Shown here piece by piece: positions 1 through 5,962 of a stretch of 7,061 nucleotides of DNA. The notes under the pieces are model-generated. The model was not told the DNA's origin. It was given only the letters and a program-made list of their open reading frames with translations, and ran no database searches. This DNA comes from Myxococcales bacterium (GTDB lineage Bacteria > Myxococcota_A > Polyangia > Polyangiales > Polyangiaceae), in the NCBI GenBank assembly GCA_013298325.1, contig JAAFHJ010000254.1, positions 1 to 7,061 on the forward strand, read 5' to 3'. The translations under genes and the position numbers were made by a program. The number at the start of each line of letters is the position of its first letter. Positions within the stretch are counted from its first letter, which is position 1.

Positions 1-366
1 GCCCTCCCGATCGCCGAGCTCGAATCGTTCGTAACCGCCTTTGAGGCTGGCATGGCGGATCGGTACCCCGGGTGGGAGATCTGCCTCTTCGGGCACATCG
101 GCGACGGGAACCTTCACGTCAACATCATGAAGCCCGATTCGATGAGCAAGAGCGACTTTCTCGCAAAGACCCACGAGGCCGACGCACTGTTGTTTGACCT
201 CGTGAAGGCCCACCACGGCTCGATATCGGCCGAGCACGGCGTCGGCCTCTTGAAGCGCGATTTCCTTAGCTATAGCAGGACGCCCGCCGAGATCGCACTG
301 ATGCGGGCAACAAAAGCAGCCTTTGATCCGAAGGGCCTTCTCAATCCGGGAAAAGTCTTCGGATGA
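1..366 (+). CDS. FAD-linked D-2-hydroxyacid dehydrogenase (D-2-hydroxyglutarate dehydrogenase/GlcD type), C-terminal part, 5'-truncated
   Basis: The reading frame is open from base 1 to the TGA at 364-366, giving 121 residues of C-terminus; the FAD-binding N-terminal part lies outside the window. The first ATG (52) is internal, because coding sequence continues upstream of it. Seen: the FGHIGDGNLHVN motif (bases about 91-126), the GSISAEHGVGLLKRD motif (about 217-261) and the ending DPKGLLNPGKVFG. These are hallmarks of the C-terminal FAD-oxidase domain of GlcD, D-lactate and D-2-hydroxyglutarate dehydrogenases. In the D-2-hydroxyglutarate enzymes the two His of GHxGDGNLH and the Glu of SAEHG bind the active-site metal; all three are present (codons at 94, 115 and 232). 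The family oxidises D-2-hydroxyacids to 2-oxoacids and passes electrons to a carrier, often via ETF or quinones. The convergent serA next door favours D-2-hydroxyglutarate as substrate, but glycolate or D-lactate cannot be excluded from this fragment. Confidence 0.9.
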   Translation, partial: ALPIAELESFVTAFEAGMADRYPGWEICLFGHIGDGNLHVNIMKPDSMSKSDFLAKTHEADALLFDLVKAHHGSISAEHGVGLLKRDFLSYSRTPAEIALMRATKAAFDPKGLLNPGKVFG

Positions 367-372
367 AATAGG

Positions 373-400
373 GAGAGGCCGGTACTTCTACCGGCCTCTT
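373..400. terminator. Hairpin terminator shared by the convergent dehydrogenase and serA genes
   Basis: A nearly perfect inverted repeat has arms 374-384 (AGAGGCCGGTA) and 389-399 (TACCGGCCTCT), 11 Watson-Crick pairs around a CTTC tetraloop, with a G-T wobble at 373/400. It sits in the 56-nt gap between the two convergent stop codons. Downstream on the plus strand the sequence is only moderately T-rich (TTCTCGGG), so classical Rho-independent efficiency is uncertain. Placement and stability fit a bidirectional transcription stop. Confidence 0.75.
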
Positions 401-422
401 CTCGGGAATTACGGGAAACGAA

Positions 423-1643
423 TCAGAGAATGCGCGTGCGGATCGACGTCGGCAGTGCGCCAATTTGATCGGCGACCGTCGGGCTGACGCTCTCGTCGAA
501 ATCCATCAGCAGGTAACCGACGTCGGCGTCGGTCGCGAGGATCTGGGCGCGGATGTTGGCGTTTGCGTCGGAGACGATCCGGTTGACGTCGCGGAGCACG
601 CCGGGGACGTTCTTGTGGATGTTCAACACGCGTGTCGTGCGCGTGGCGCGCGGCAATTCGACGGGCGGGTAGTTGACCGAGCCGACCGTCGAACCGCCGT
701 CGAGGTACTTGGAAAGCGCCGTGGCGACCTCGCGACCGATCGCCTCCTGGGCTTCCATGGTCGATCCACCGATATGGGGCGTGAGAATGACGTTGGCGAG
801 GCCGCGGAGTTCCGTCTTGAAACCGTCCGAATTTGTTTCCGGTTCCTCGGGGAAGACGTCGATGGCCGCGCCCGCGAGATGGCCGCTCTTGACCGCGTGG
901 GCGAGGGCCGGGATGTCGACGACGGTGCCCCGGCTCGCGTTCATCAGGTAGCTCCCCTTCTTCATCCGCGCGAGTTCGGGGGCGCCGATCATGTTCTTGG
1001 TCGCCGGCGTCTCCGGGACGTGAAGCGTGACAAAATCAGCCGCTTCCAACAGCGCTTCGAGGCTCGGGAGCGGGCGCGCGTTGCCGATCGCCATCGTCGA
1101 TCGGATGTCGTAGCTGAGGACGCGCATCCCCATCGCCTCGGCGAGGACGCCGACCTGGGAGCCGATGTGGCCGTAGCCGACGATGCCGAGCGTCTTCCCG
1201 CGCAGCTCGTAGCAGCCGGTGGCGACCTTCCGCCATTGACCGTCGTGGACTTCCCGGGACCGATCGCCGAGTTGCCGGGCGAGAAAGACCGTCCAGCCGA
1301 TGATCATTTCGGCGACGGATCGCGTGTTCGAAAACGGTGCATTGTACACAGGAACGCCACGCTTCTGGGCAGCGTCGAGGTCGATCTGGTTGGTTCCAAT
1401 GCAGAAAGCGCCGACCGCGATGAGATCACTGGCGGCGGCGAGCACCTTCTCTGTGACGCGCGTCTTGCTCCGAATGCCGAGAATGTGCACGCCTTCGAGG
1501 CGCGCGATCAATTCGTCTTCCTTCAGGGCGCCGGTCACGGTTTCGACGTGAACACCGAGCTCGGCGAACATCTCGACCGCCGAGCGATGGATGTTTTCGA
1601 GGAGAAGAACGCGAATCTGGGCGTGGGGAACCGGCGTGCTCAT
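423..1643 (-). CDS. serA: D-3-phosphoglycerate dehydrogenase (phosphorylated serine pathway, step 1)
   Basis: Oxidises 3-phosphoglycerate to 3-phosphohydroxypyruvate with NAD+, the committed step of L-serine synthesis; cytoplasmic. The 406-residue product matches the short E. coli-type enzyme (about 410). Seen: substrate-domain motif NAPFSNTRSVAE (101-112), Rossmann loop GYGHIG (156-161), catalytic Arg238 in ASRGT, Glu267 in FPEEP and His290 in LTPHIGGST, aligning with E. coli Arg240, Glu269 and His292. A C-terminal ACT domain (about 336-406) keeps His343, Asn345 and Asn363, which correspond to the serine-binding residues of the E. coli enzyme, so serine feedback inhibition is likely. The ATG at 1643 is chosen because homology begins just after it and AGGA lies 8 nt upstream (1652-1655). 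The frame stays open to 2030, but the extension is Arg-rich, unlike the family, and runs antisense to the next gene. Confidence 0.97.
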   Translation of the reverse strand: MSTPVPHAQIRVLLLENIHRSAVEMFAELGVHVETVTGALKEDELIARLEGVHILGIRSKTRVTEKVLAAASDLIAVGAFCIGTNQIDLDAAQKRGVPVYNAPFSNTRSVAEMIIGWTVFLARQLGDRSREVHDGQWRKVATGCYELRGKTLGIVGYGHIGSQVGVLAEAMGMRVLSYDIRSTMAIGNARPLPSLEALLEAADFVTLHVPETPATKNMIGAPELARMKKGSYLMNASRGTVVDIPALAHAVKSGHLAGAAIDVFPEEPETNSDGFKTELRGLANVILTPHIGGSTMEAQEAIGREVATALSKYLDGGSTVGSVNYPPVELPRATRTTRVLNIHKNVPGVLRDVNRIVSDANANIRAQILATDADVGYLLMDFDESVSPTVADQIGALPTSIRTRIL

Positions 1644-1651
1644 GACGCGAG

Positions 1652-1655
1652 TCCT
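1652..1655 (-). promoter_or_regulatory. Ribosome binding site of serA
   Basis: AGGA on the minus strand lies 8 nt before the ATG at 1643. It supports this start over the long in-frame upstream extension. Confidence 0.5.
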
Positions 1656-1661
1656 AGCGCT

Positions 1662-1690
1662 TTGACGCGCGGGTGCCCACGGCCCATTTA
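1662..1690 (+). promoter_or_regulatory. Weak candidate promoter in the divergent serA/zinc-ribbon intergenic region
   Basis: TTGACG (1662-1667) is a good -35-like hexamer, followed after exactly 17 nt by CATTTA (1685-1690), a poor -10 match. The spacing would put the transcript start about 40 nt before the ATG at 1739. The region between the two divergent starts (1644-1738) must hold promoters for both directions; no convincing minus-strand promoter for serA was seen. Low confidence because one hexamer is degenerate. Confidence 0.2.
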
Positions 1691-1738
1691 CGCCGACTGT
1701 GGAAGCGGCTCGACGCGGTCTTGACCCCCCGGTGCGAC

Positions 1739-2458
1739 ATGAGCACCATGGCGGCCATGTGCCCCTACTGCGGTTCGAATGCGCCGGTCGTCCACCAGGG
1801 GCTTGCTGCGCGATGCACCGCCTGCGGGAGGCCACGGAATCCACTCGCCTCCCACTCGGTAACGCTCGCCGGGCAGCCGGCGCAAGTCGGCGGAACGCTG
1901 GCGCGAATCGTCGGATGGATCGCCTTTGCGATCGGCGTCCCGTTCGCGCTGCTTGTTGGTGGTATTCTACATGCGATTTTTCCCGACGGGATCGTCGGCG
2001 AGGTCGTCGGCGGAGCCATCGCGCTAGCAACCCTCCTGGTGACGCTGCTCTTCGTGCGCGGCGGGAAAAAGCTGCAGACTGCAGGCAAAAAGACCGAAGA
2101 GGGGGTGAAAGACGAGGCGATTTTTGCCCTCGCTGGTCGCTACGAGGGGATTCTCACCGCGGAACGAGCCGCCGCCGAGCTCGACGTCACGCCTCTTGAG
2201 GCCGACGACATCCTCACCGCCCTCGCGAAGCGCGACCCCGATCGTGTGAAGGTCGAAGTGAATGACGCGGGCGTCGTCCAGTTCCAGTTTCCGAGGCATT
2301 TGTGGGCAGCCGTCGCGAAGAACTCCGGCGGAGCGCGCGTCGCACACGCAGACGCCGTCCCGGGCTCCCGCGTCGCCGAATCGGGCGCTGCGATCGCGTG
2401 GGATGAGCATCTCGCGGAAGCCGAGGCTCGCGCCGCCGCAAAAAAAGCGGGGCTGTGA
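1739..2458 (+). CDS. Membrane protein: N-terminal zinc ribbon, two TM helices, C-terminal winged-helix-like domain
   Basis: Function unknown. From the ATG at 1739 the product is 239 residues. Seen in order: a zinc ribbon with CPYC (Cys8, Cys11) and CTAC (Cys26, Cys29); a hydrophobic segment at about 54-80; a second at about 86-106, followed by the positive stretch RGGKKLQ; then a soluble domain (about 119-185) whose predicted pattern of three helices (EEGVKDEAIFALAGRY, TAERAAAEL, PLEADDILTALAKR) and a beta wing (VKVEVNDAGVVQFQF) resembles a winged helix. The tail is Ala-rich and helical. Both ends would lie on the same, probably cytoplasmic, side. The start is uncertain: none of the ATGs at 1739, 1748 and 1757 has a clear Shine-Dalgarno, and a GTG at 1673 is in frame, but the zinc ribbon directly after 1757 argues for a start close to it. 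The stop overlaps the next gene's GTG, so the two are probably coupled. A regulator or membrane scaffold is a guess. Confidence 0.82.
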   Translation: MSTMAAMCPYCGSNAPVVHQGLAARCTACGRPRNPLASHSVTLAGQPAQVGGTLARIVGWIAFAIGVPFALLVGGILHAIFPDGIVGEVVGGAIALATLLVTLLFVRGGKKLQTAGKKTEEGVKDEAIFALAGRYEGILTAERAAAELDVTPLEADDILTALAKRDPDRVKVEVNDAGVVQFQFPRHLWAAVAKNSGGARVAHADAVPGSRVAESGAAIAWDEHLAEAEARAAAKKAGL

Positions 2459-3561
2459 GCCGTCTACGCCCGCATGCATTATGCATCTTCCTGGTCGGCT
2501 GCTCGCCGACAGAAAAGCCGAGCGCCCGGCCAGCAGCGCTGAGCGCTTCCACCGTTCCCGTCGCTTCCGTCGTTGCAGCGAGCGCTTCAACGCCTGCGCG
2601 CGTTCCATTGTCGCCGGTAGCTGCCCCCGCCGTGGCACCTCCGCTCGCCTTTGAGGAGGCCTGGGACTTCGTCTACGGCGTACCGGCAGGCGCCGCATCG
2701 GCCGACCGGAAAGCGGTGGCACCCGAAGTACGTGCAGAATGCACCATTTCGGAAGTTCCTGCACTCTGCATCCTTCGGAAGCATCCGCAGGGCACGCGAA
2801 CGCTCACCTTTGCCGAGGAGGTTTGGCGCAAGCACCACGTCGCCGTTGGCCAGCTGCCACCTGAATGGATGGACGGAGGTTACCGAGGAAAAATAGAGCT
2901 AAAGCCGCAATTTGCGGAAGCGAGCGATGCACGCCAGCTCCCTTGGATCCTCGCTGCGATGGATGCACAACGCACCTTTCGCGACGCGGTCACCGCAAAG
3001 CTTGGGGTCGCCCCGCGGCCATTTTCCGGTCTCCCGAGCCACCTCCGCTTCTTCGTGAGCGTCGGGCGGACGACGCCGGCCGCGATGGCAATCGTCCTCG
3101 CATCGACCGATCAGTTTTATTGGAATCTCCACGGATCCCTTCATCGCGACGCGAAGAGCGTCACCGAGACGGTGATCCACGAGGCGTTCCACCTCGAAGA
3201 CGACCACCACGGCGGCTGGTCGCTCCGTGCGCTGACGGCGACCCACGCGAAGATCCTTGCACAATGCAGCGGAAAGAGCGCCACCGCCCGTGATGCATGC
3301 CTCGCCCCTTTCGCGCCCGGCCGCACGCGCGTGCGCGGGGGGACCTTTTACGCCTTCCACGGTGGGAACGACGCCCGCGAGTACGGCGCCGAACTTGCGG
3401 TGCGGTTCTTTGAGGAGGCACTCGCCGCGCCGCCGAGCCCGTGGAAGTGCGCCACCGCGGAAAATTCCTACGCGTGGGGGGCGTTCGTCACGGAGTTCTG
3501 GTCGGGCAAGGATCCCCTGCCCGCCTGCCTCACTTCTTCTTCGGGAGTGCCGGCGCCTTGA
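2455..3561 (+). CDS. Predicted lipoprotein with HExxH zinc-metallopeptidase signature
   Basis: Product of 368 residues from a GTG that overlaps the preceding TGA (GTGA, 4 bp); translational coupling is likely, as only a weak G-rich tract precedes it. Seen: a short signal sequence ending in the lipobox LVGC (13-16), predicting lipidation at Cys16 and anchoring outside the inner membrane; an Ala/Pro/Ser linker (about 20-64); then a globular domain. HEAFH at 242-246 (bases 3178-3192) is a textbook HExxH zinc site after a beta-type stretch, and EYGAE at 309-313 offers Glu309 or Glu313 as third ligand, as in gluzincin-type peptidases. Further cysteines (96, 105, 271, 282, 332, 358) suggest disulfides, fitting an extracytoplasmic location. 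I do not recognise the exact family; an M34-like or putative-metallopeptidase fold is inference. The unusually short signal peptide (15 residues) is odd. The 3' end overlaps the convergent gene by 32 bp. Confidence 0.85.
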   Translation: MSRLRPHALCIFLVGCSPTEKPSARPAALSASTVPVASVVAASASTPARVPLSPVAAPAVAPPLAFEEAWDFVYGVPAGAASADRKAVAPEVRAECTISEVPALCILRKHPQGTRTLTFAEEVWRKHHVAVGQLPPEWMDGGYRGKIELKPQFAEASDARQLPWILAAMDAQRTFRDAVTAKLGVAPRPFSGLPSHLRFFVSVGRTTPAAMAIVLASTDQFYWNLHGSLHRDAKSVTETVIHEAFHLEDDHHGGWSLRALTATHAKILAQCSGKSATARDACLAPFAPGRTRVRGGTFYAFHGGNDAREYGAELAVRFFEEALAAPPSPWKCATAENSYAWGAFVTEFWSGKDPLPACLTSSSGVPAP

Positions 3562-4117
3562 GGGCCGGTTTCCCGGGCTTGGTGGTCACCGGCTTGCTTG
3601 CCGCCGGCCCGTCCTTCCAAGCATAGGAAATTTCCTTCGTATCGCCGGCAGGGCCGTCCTTGCTGCAGGCGACCTTCGCGTCGGCAAGGTCGCGTCCGCC
3701 GTCGGCCGCGTAGAAGAACATTCGTTGCATCGGCAGCGCGGCGCCGAGGAGGTTCCCCGAAATGGTGCAACTTCCAAGCAGCGCGTCGGTGGCGGGACAG
3801 GACGTCCCCTTTTCATAGGTGCCACCCTTGCCGTCACAGTCCGACTTCCCGTCTTCGTCATCGAAGAGATTTTCCGTGCACATACCATCTTTCGGCATGT
3901 TGCAGTGGCTGAGCGGCTTGTCGGCATCGGCCGGTTTTGCTTCAGCGCTCGCCGCAGTCGCCTTCGCCGAATCCCCAGATGCTGCAGAGGTTGCGGGGGC
4001 TTCCGTCGTTTTCGCGCTCGCAGACGGAGCTGTACCATCCGCTGGTGCCTTCGAGCTGGCGACGGCAAGGGCGGCGAAGAGGGCGAGCGTGGCAACGTGG
4101 ACGGGGCGCGTATTCAT
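3530..4117 (-). CDS. Secreted six-cysteine protein with Ala-rich linker and Lys-rich tail, unknown function
   Basis: Product of 195 residues, no known function recognised. Seen: an N-terminal Sec signal (hydrophobic core about 9-20, likely cleavage after AVA at 20; no lipobox); a disordered linker rich in Ala, Ser, Thr and Lys (about 21-68); a compact domain with Cys72, 80, 94, 107, 117 and 151 (spacing C-x7-C-x13-C-x12-C-x9-C-x33-C), probably three disulfides; and a Pro/Lys tail ending KKK. The acidic stretch FDDEDGKSDCDG (85-96) could bind cations, but this is speculative. The ATG at 4117 has GGAA 5 nt upstream (4123-4126) and overlaps the TGA of the VanZ-like gene (ATGA), so the two are co-translated. 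It converges on the metallopeptidase lipoprotein gene, and the last 32 bp of each are shared antisense. Confidence 0.83.
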   Translation of the reverse strand: MNTRPVHVATLALFAALAVASSKAPADGTAPSASAKTTEAPATSAASGDSAKATAASAEAKPADADKPLSHCNMPKDGMCTENLFDDEDGKSDCDGKGGTYEKGTSCPATDALLGSCTISGNLLGAALPMQRMFFYAADGGRDLADAKVACSKDGPAGDTKEISYAWKDGPAASKPVTTKPGKPALKAPALPKKK

Positions 4118-4620
4118 GAGAGTTCCGTTTTTGAGAGCGATGGAATCGCTGTTTGAAATTCGTGAGCAAATAGGGATAGACCGAGCACGTAGCCCAGGCT
4201 CGATACGACGAGATCGAGCGGATCAAAGGTGCCCGGCAGGACGGCAGCAAACGCCGGGAGTTGAAGCAACTCGACGGCCGCGACGAGGACGGCGCCAGCG
4301 ACCTGAATCGCCGCGCCGGCGTCGACGAGGACCATTCCGAGAGCGAGCCCGAAGGCGAGGTCGGCCCCGCTGCCAAGGACTGGCGCTGGGAGCTGGACCG
4401 ATGCATGCAAGGCACACCGAAGTGCGTGGAGGCCGTCGGCGAGCGTCGGAAGACCGCCGCGACGGAGCAGCGGGACGAGCCGCGTGTCGTCGGCCCGGAA
4501 AAGGTAGAGCGACGCGCCGGCCGCCAGCACAAGGCCGGCGAGAACGCTTCGGGGGCTGCGGCGTGCCATGGGGAGACCGCTACCAACGGGCCCCTTCAAA
4601 GGGGCCTCAAACGGGGTCAT
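4114..4620 (-). CDS. Small VanZ-like integral membrane protein
   Basis: Product of up to 168 residues, mostly hydrophobic, with about four membrane segments (roughly 25-41, 83-101, 103-128, 134-152). The last two carry a VanZ-like signature: Glu117-Leu-Leu-Gln120, then a Gly-Thr-x-Asp loop (130-133), Asp136 and Gly143 in a closing helix. VanZ-family proteins are small membrane proteins; the namesake gives low-level teicoplanin resistance, but most members have no known role, so no resistance is claimed. The usual Asn before the final Gly is replaced by Ser. The start is uncertain: ATG 4620 gives the longest form, but ATG 4569 (MARRSPRSV) begins closer to the first helix and would leave a palindrome (4589-4606) in the leader. 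Neither has a well-placed Shine-Dalgarno. It follows the MFS gene after 49 nt and overlaps the secreted-protein gene by 4 bp. Confidence 0.8.
   Translation of the reverse strand: MTPFEAPLKGPVGSGLPMARRSPRSVLAGLVLAAGASLYLFRADDTRLVPLLRRGGLPTLADGLHALRCALHASVQLPAPVLGSGADLAFGLALGMVLVDAGAAIQVAGAVLVAAVELLQLPAFAAVLPGTFDPLDLVVSSLGYVLGLSLFAHEFQTAIPSLSKTELS
4589..4606. repeat. 8-bp perfect inverted repeat near the start of the VanZ-like gene
   Basis: GGCCCCTT (4589-4596) and AAGGGGCC (4599-4606) form a perfect palindrome with a 2-nt centre. On the minus strand it falls 12-32 nt inside the long form of the VanZ-like gene, or 20-37 nt before the alternative ATG at 4569. There is no T-tract after it in the direction of transcription, so it is a poor terminator for the MFS gene. 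It could be an operator, an RNA hairpin affecting translation, or chance in GC-rich coding DNA. Confidence 0.5.
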
Positions 4621-4669
4621 TCCGTCGCGCTTGAGGTCCTTTGACCGGCTGATTTGGACGCCGTTTCCG

Positions 4670-5959
4670 CTACTTGGCGCTCTCCATCCGATCGAACTTT
4701 CGTAGCGATGGGAAGAAGATCATCCAGAGCACAACGACGAGGCAGGTGCCGACGCCGCCGACGACCGCCGCAGGGATCACGCCGAAGAGTTCGGCGGTGA
4801 CGCCCGACTCAAACTCGCCGAGTTCGTTGGAGGCGGAGATAAAGATCATGTTCACAGCGCTGACCCGGCCGCGCATGGCGTCGGGAGTTTCGAGCTGGAC
4901 GAGCGTCGACCGGATGACGACGCTCACCATGTCGACGGCGCCAAGTGCCGCGAGAATCATGATGGAAATCATAATATTCCGCGACAGTGCGAAGGCGACC
5001 GTGAGCAGGCCAAAGGCGAACACGCTGGCAAACATCAGGACGCCGGCCCGCCGGCGGATCGGAAACACGCCGAGGACGAGCCCCATCACAAGCGCACCCG
5101 CCCCGGAGGCGCTTCGGAGGAGGCCGAGTTCGGTCGGCCCTGCGTGGAGAATGTCTTTGGCGAAGACCGGCAAGAGCGCGACGACGCCGCCGAGAAGGAC
5201 CGCGAAGAGATCGAGACTGATGGAACCGAGGAGGGCGCGGTTCGCAAAGACGTAACGGAGGCCGGCGAAGAAGGTTGCAAGATCCACCTTTTTCTTCTCG
5301 CCGCTGCCCTCGGCGCGGCTCTCCGTCTTCATCGCTGCGACGAGGCTCGCCGCCAGCGAAATCAGCACGAAGACCAGCAAAAACACGCCTCGTGCGCCGC
5401 CGCCGCCGTGGAGCCAGGCGGGATGTTGCTTCGAGAAGAGGCCGAGGAGGAGCCCGCCAAGCGACGGACCGACGAGAATCGCGCCGTTCATCACGACCGA
5501 GGCCGTTGCCACGAGGCGCGGAAAGAGCGTCTTCGGAACGAGGTTGGCGACGAGCGCCTGGCTGGCGGGGCCGCTAAAGCTGCGGCCGATGCCGAGCAGG
5601 AAAAGAACCGTGTAGATCGCAGCTATGGGGACCTGAGAGAGACCCGTCAGGAGGAAAAGCGTAAGCGAAAGGGTAGCGATTCCGAGCAGAACGACGAGGA
5701 GGAGCCGGCGGCGCTCGAAACGATCGGCGAGCGCCCCGCCGACGAAGGCGAAGACGACTGCTGGCAGGAACTGAAAGAGTCCGACGAGGCCGAGCGAGAG
5801 CGCGGTGTGGGTCTTTTCGTAGACGAGCCACCCGATGGCGACGCTCTGCATCTGCGCGCCGAGCATGAAGAAGAGGCGCACAAACAGGTAGAAACGGACG
5901 TCGCGGATAGCGAAGATCGCCCAGCGATCGTGGTCGACCGGTCCGTTCGCAGCGGTCAT
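4670..5959 (-). CDS. Major facilitator superfamily transporter (MFS_3/EntS-like exporter)
   Basis: Product of 429 residues, polytopic, usual length for a 10-12-helix MFS carrier of the inner membrane. Seen: a first helix with MLGAQMQSVAIGWLVYE (32-48); the loop 2-3 signature GGALADRFERRR (74-85), which is MFS motif A; GRSFSGPASQALVANLVP (125-142); a cytoplasmic central loop rich in charge (about 211-226, EKKK); and in the second half PDAMRGRVSAVNMIF (359-373) with SNELGEFESG, the pattern of the MFS_3 group that includes the enterobactin exporter EntS. Drug or small-molecule efflux by proton antiport is the usual role; the substrate cannot be read from sequence. The ATG at 5959 follows the upstream gene's TGA by 3 nt and has GGAA 7 nt before it (5967-5970), inside that gene's end. 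It is probably co-transcribed with its three neighbours. Confidence 0.94.
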   Translation of the reverse strand: MTAANGPVDHDRWAIFAIRDVRFYLFVRLFFMLGAQMQSVAIGWLVYEKTHTALSLGLVGLFQFLPAVVFAFVGGALADRFERRRLLLVVLLGIATLSLTLFLLTGLSQVPIAAIYTVLFLLGIGRSFSGPASQALVANLVPKTLFPRLVATASVVMNGAILVGPSLGGLLLGLFSKQHPAWLHGGGGARGVFLLVFVLISLAASLVAAMKTESRAEGSGEKKKVDLATFFAGLRYVFANRALLGSISLDLFAVLLGGVVALLPVFAKDILHAGPTELGLLRSASGAGALVMGLVLGVFPIRRRAGVLMFASVFAFGLLTVAFALSRNIMISIMILAALGAVDMVSVVIRSTLVQLETPDAMRGRVSAVNMIFISASNELGEFESGVTAELFGVIPAAVVGGVGTCLVVVLWMIFFPSLRKFDRMESAK

Positions 5960-5962
5960 CGG

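Noticed and set aside
465..1724. A 419-codon open frame on the plus strand opposite serA
   Set aside because: serA is certain from catalytic and cofactor motifs; the antisense product is Arg/Asp/Val-rich with no recognisable domain.
1644..2030. N-terminal extension of serA by 129 codons in the same frame
   Set aside because: The extension is Arg/Pro-rich, absent from the SerA family and antisense to the zinc-ribbon gene; the ATG at 1643 has a suitable ribosome binding site and gives the normal length.
2474..2486. Two ATGCAT hexamers separated by one base, in the signal-peptide region of the lipoprotein gene
   Set aside because: The motif is explained by the codons for His-Ala-Leu-Cys-Ile; there is no other copy or positional sign of an operator.
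3257..4156. A 299-codon plus-strand frame spanning the end of the lipoprotein gene and the opposite strand of the secreted-protein gene
   Set aside because: It is Arg-rich low-complexity, out of frame with the metallopeptidase motif, and antisense to a protein with a clear signal peptide and cysteine pattern.
4621..4669. Possible separate promoter in the 49-nt gap between the MFS and VanZ-like genes
   Set aside because: No convincing -35/-10 pair could be read on the minus strand; the gap is compatible with a continuous operon.
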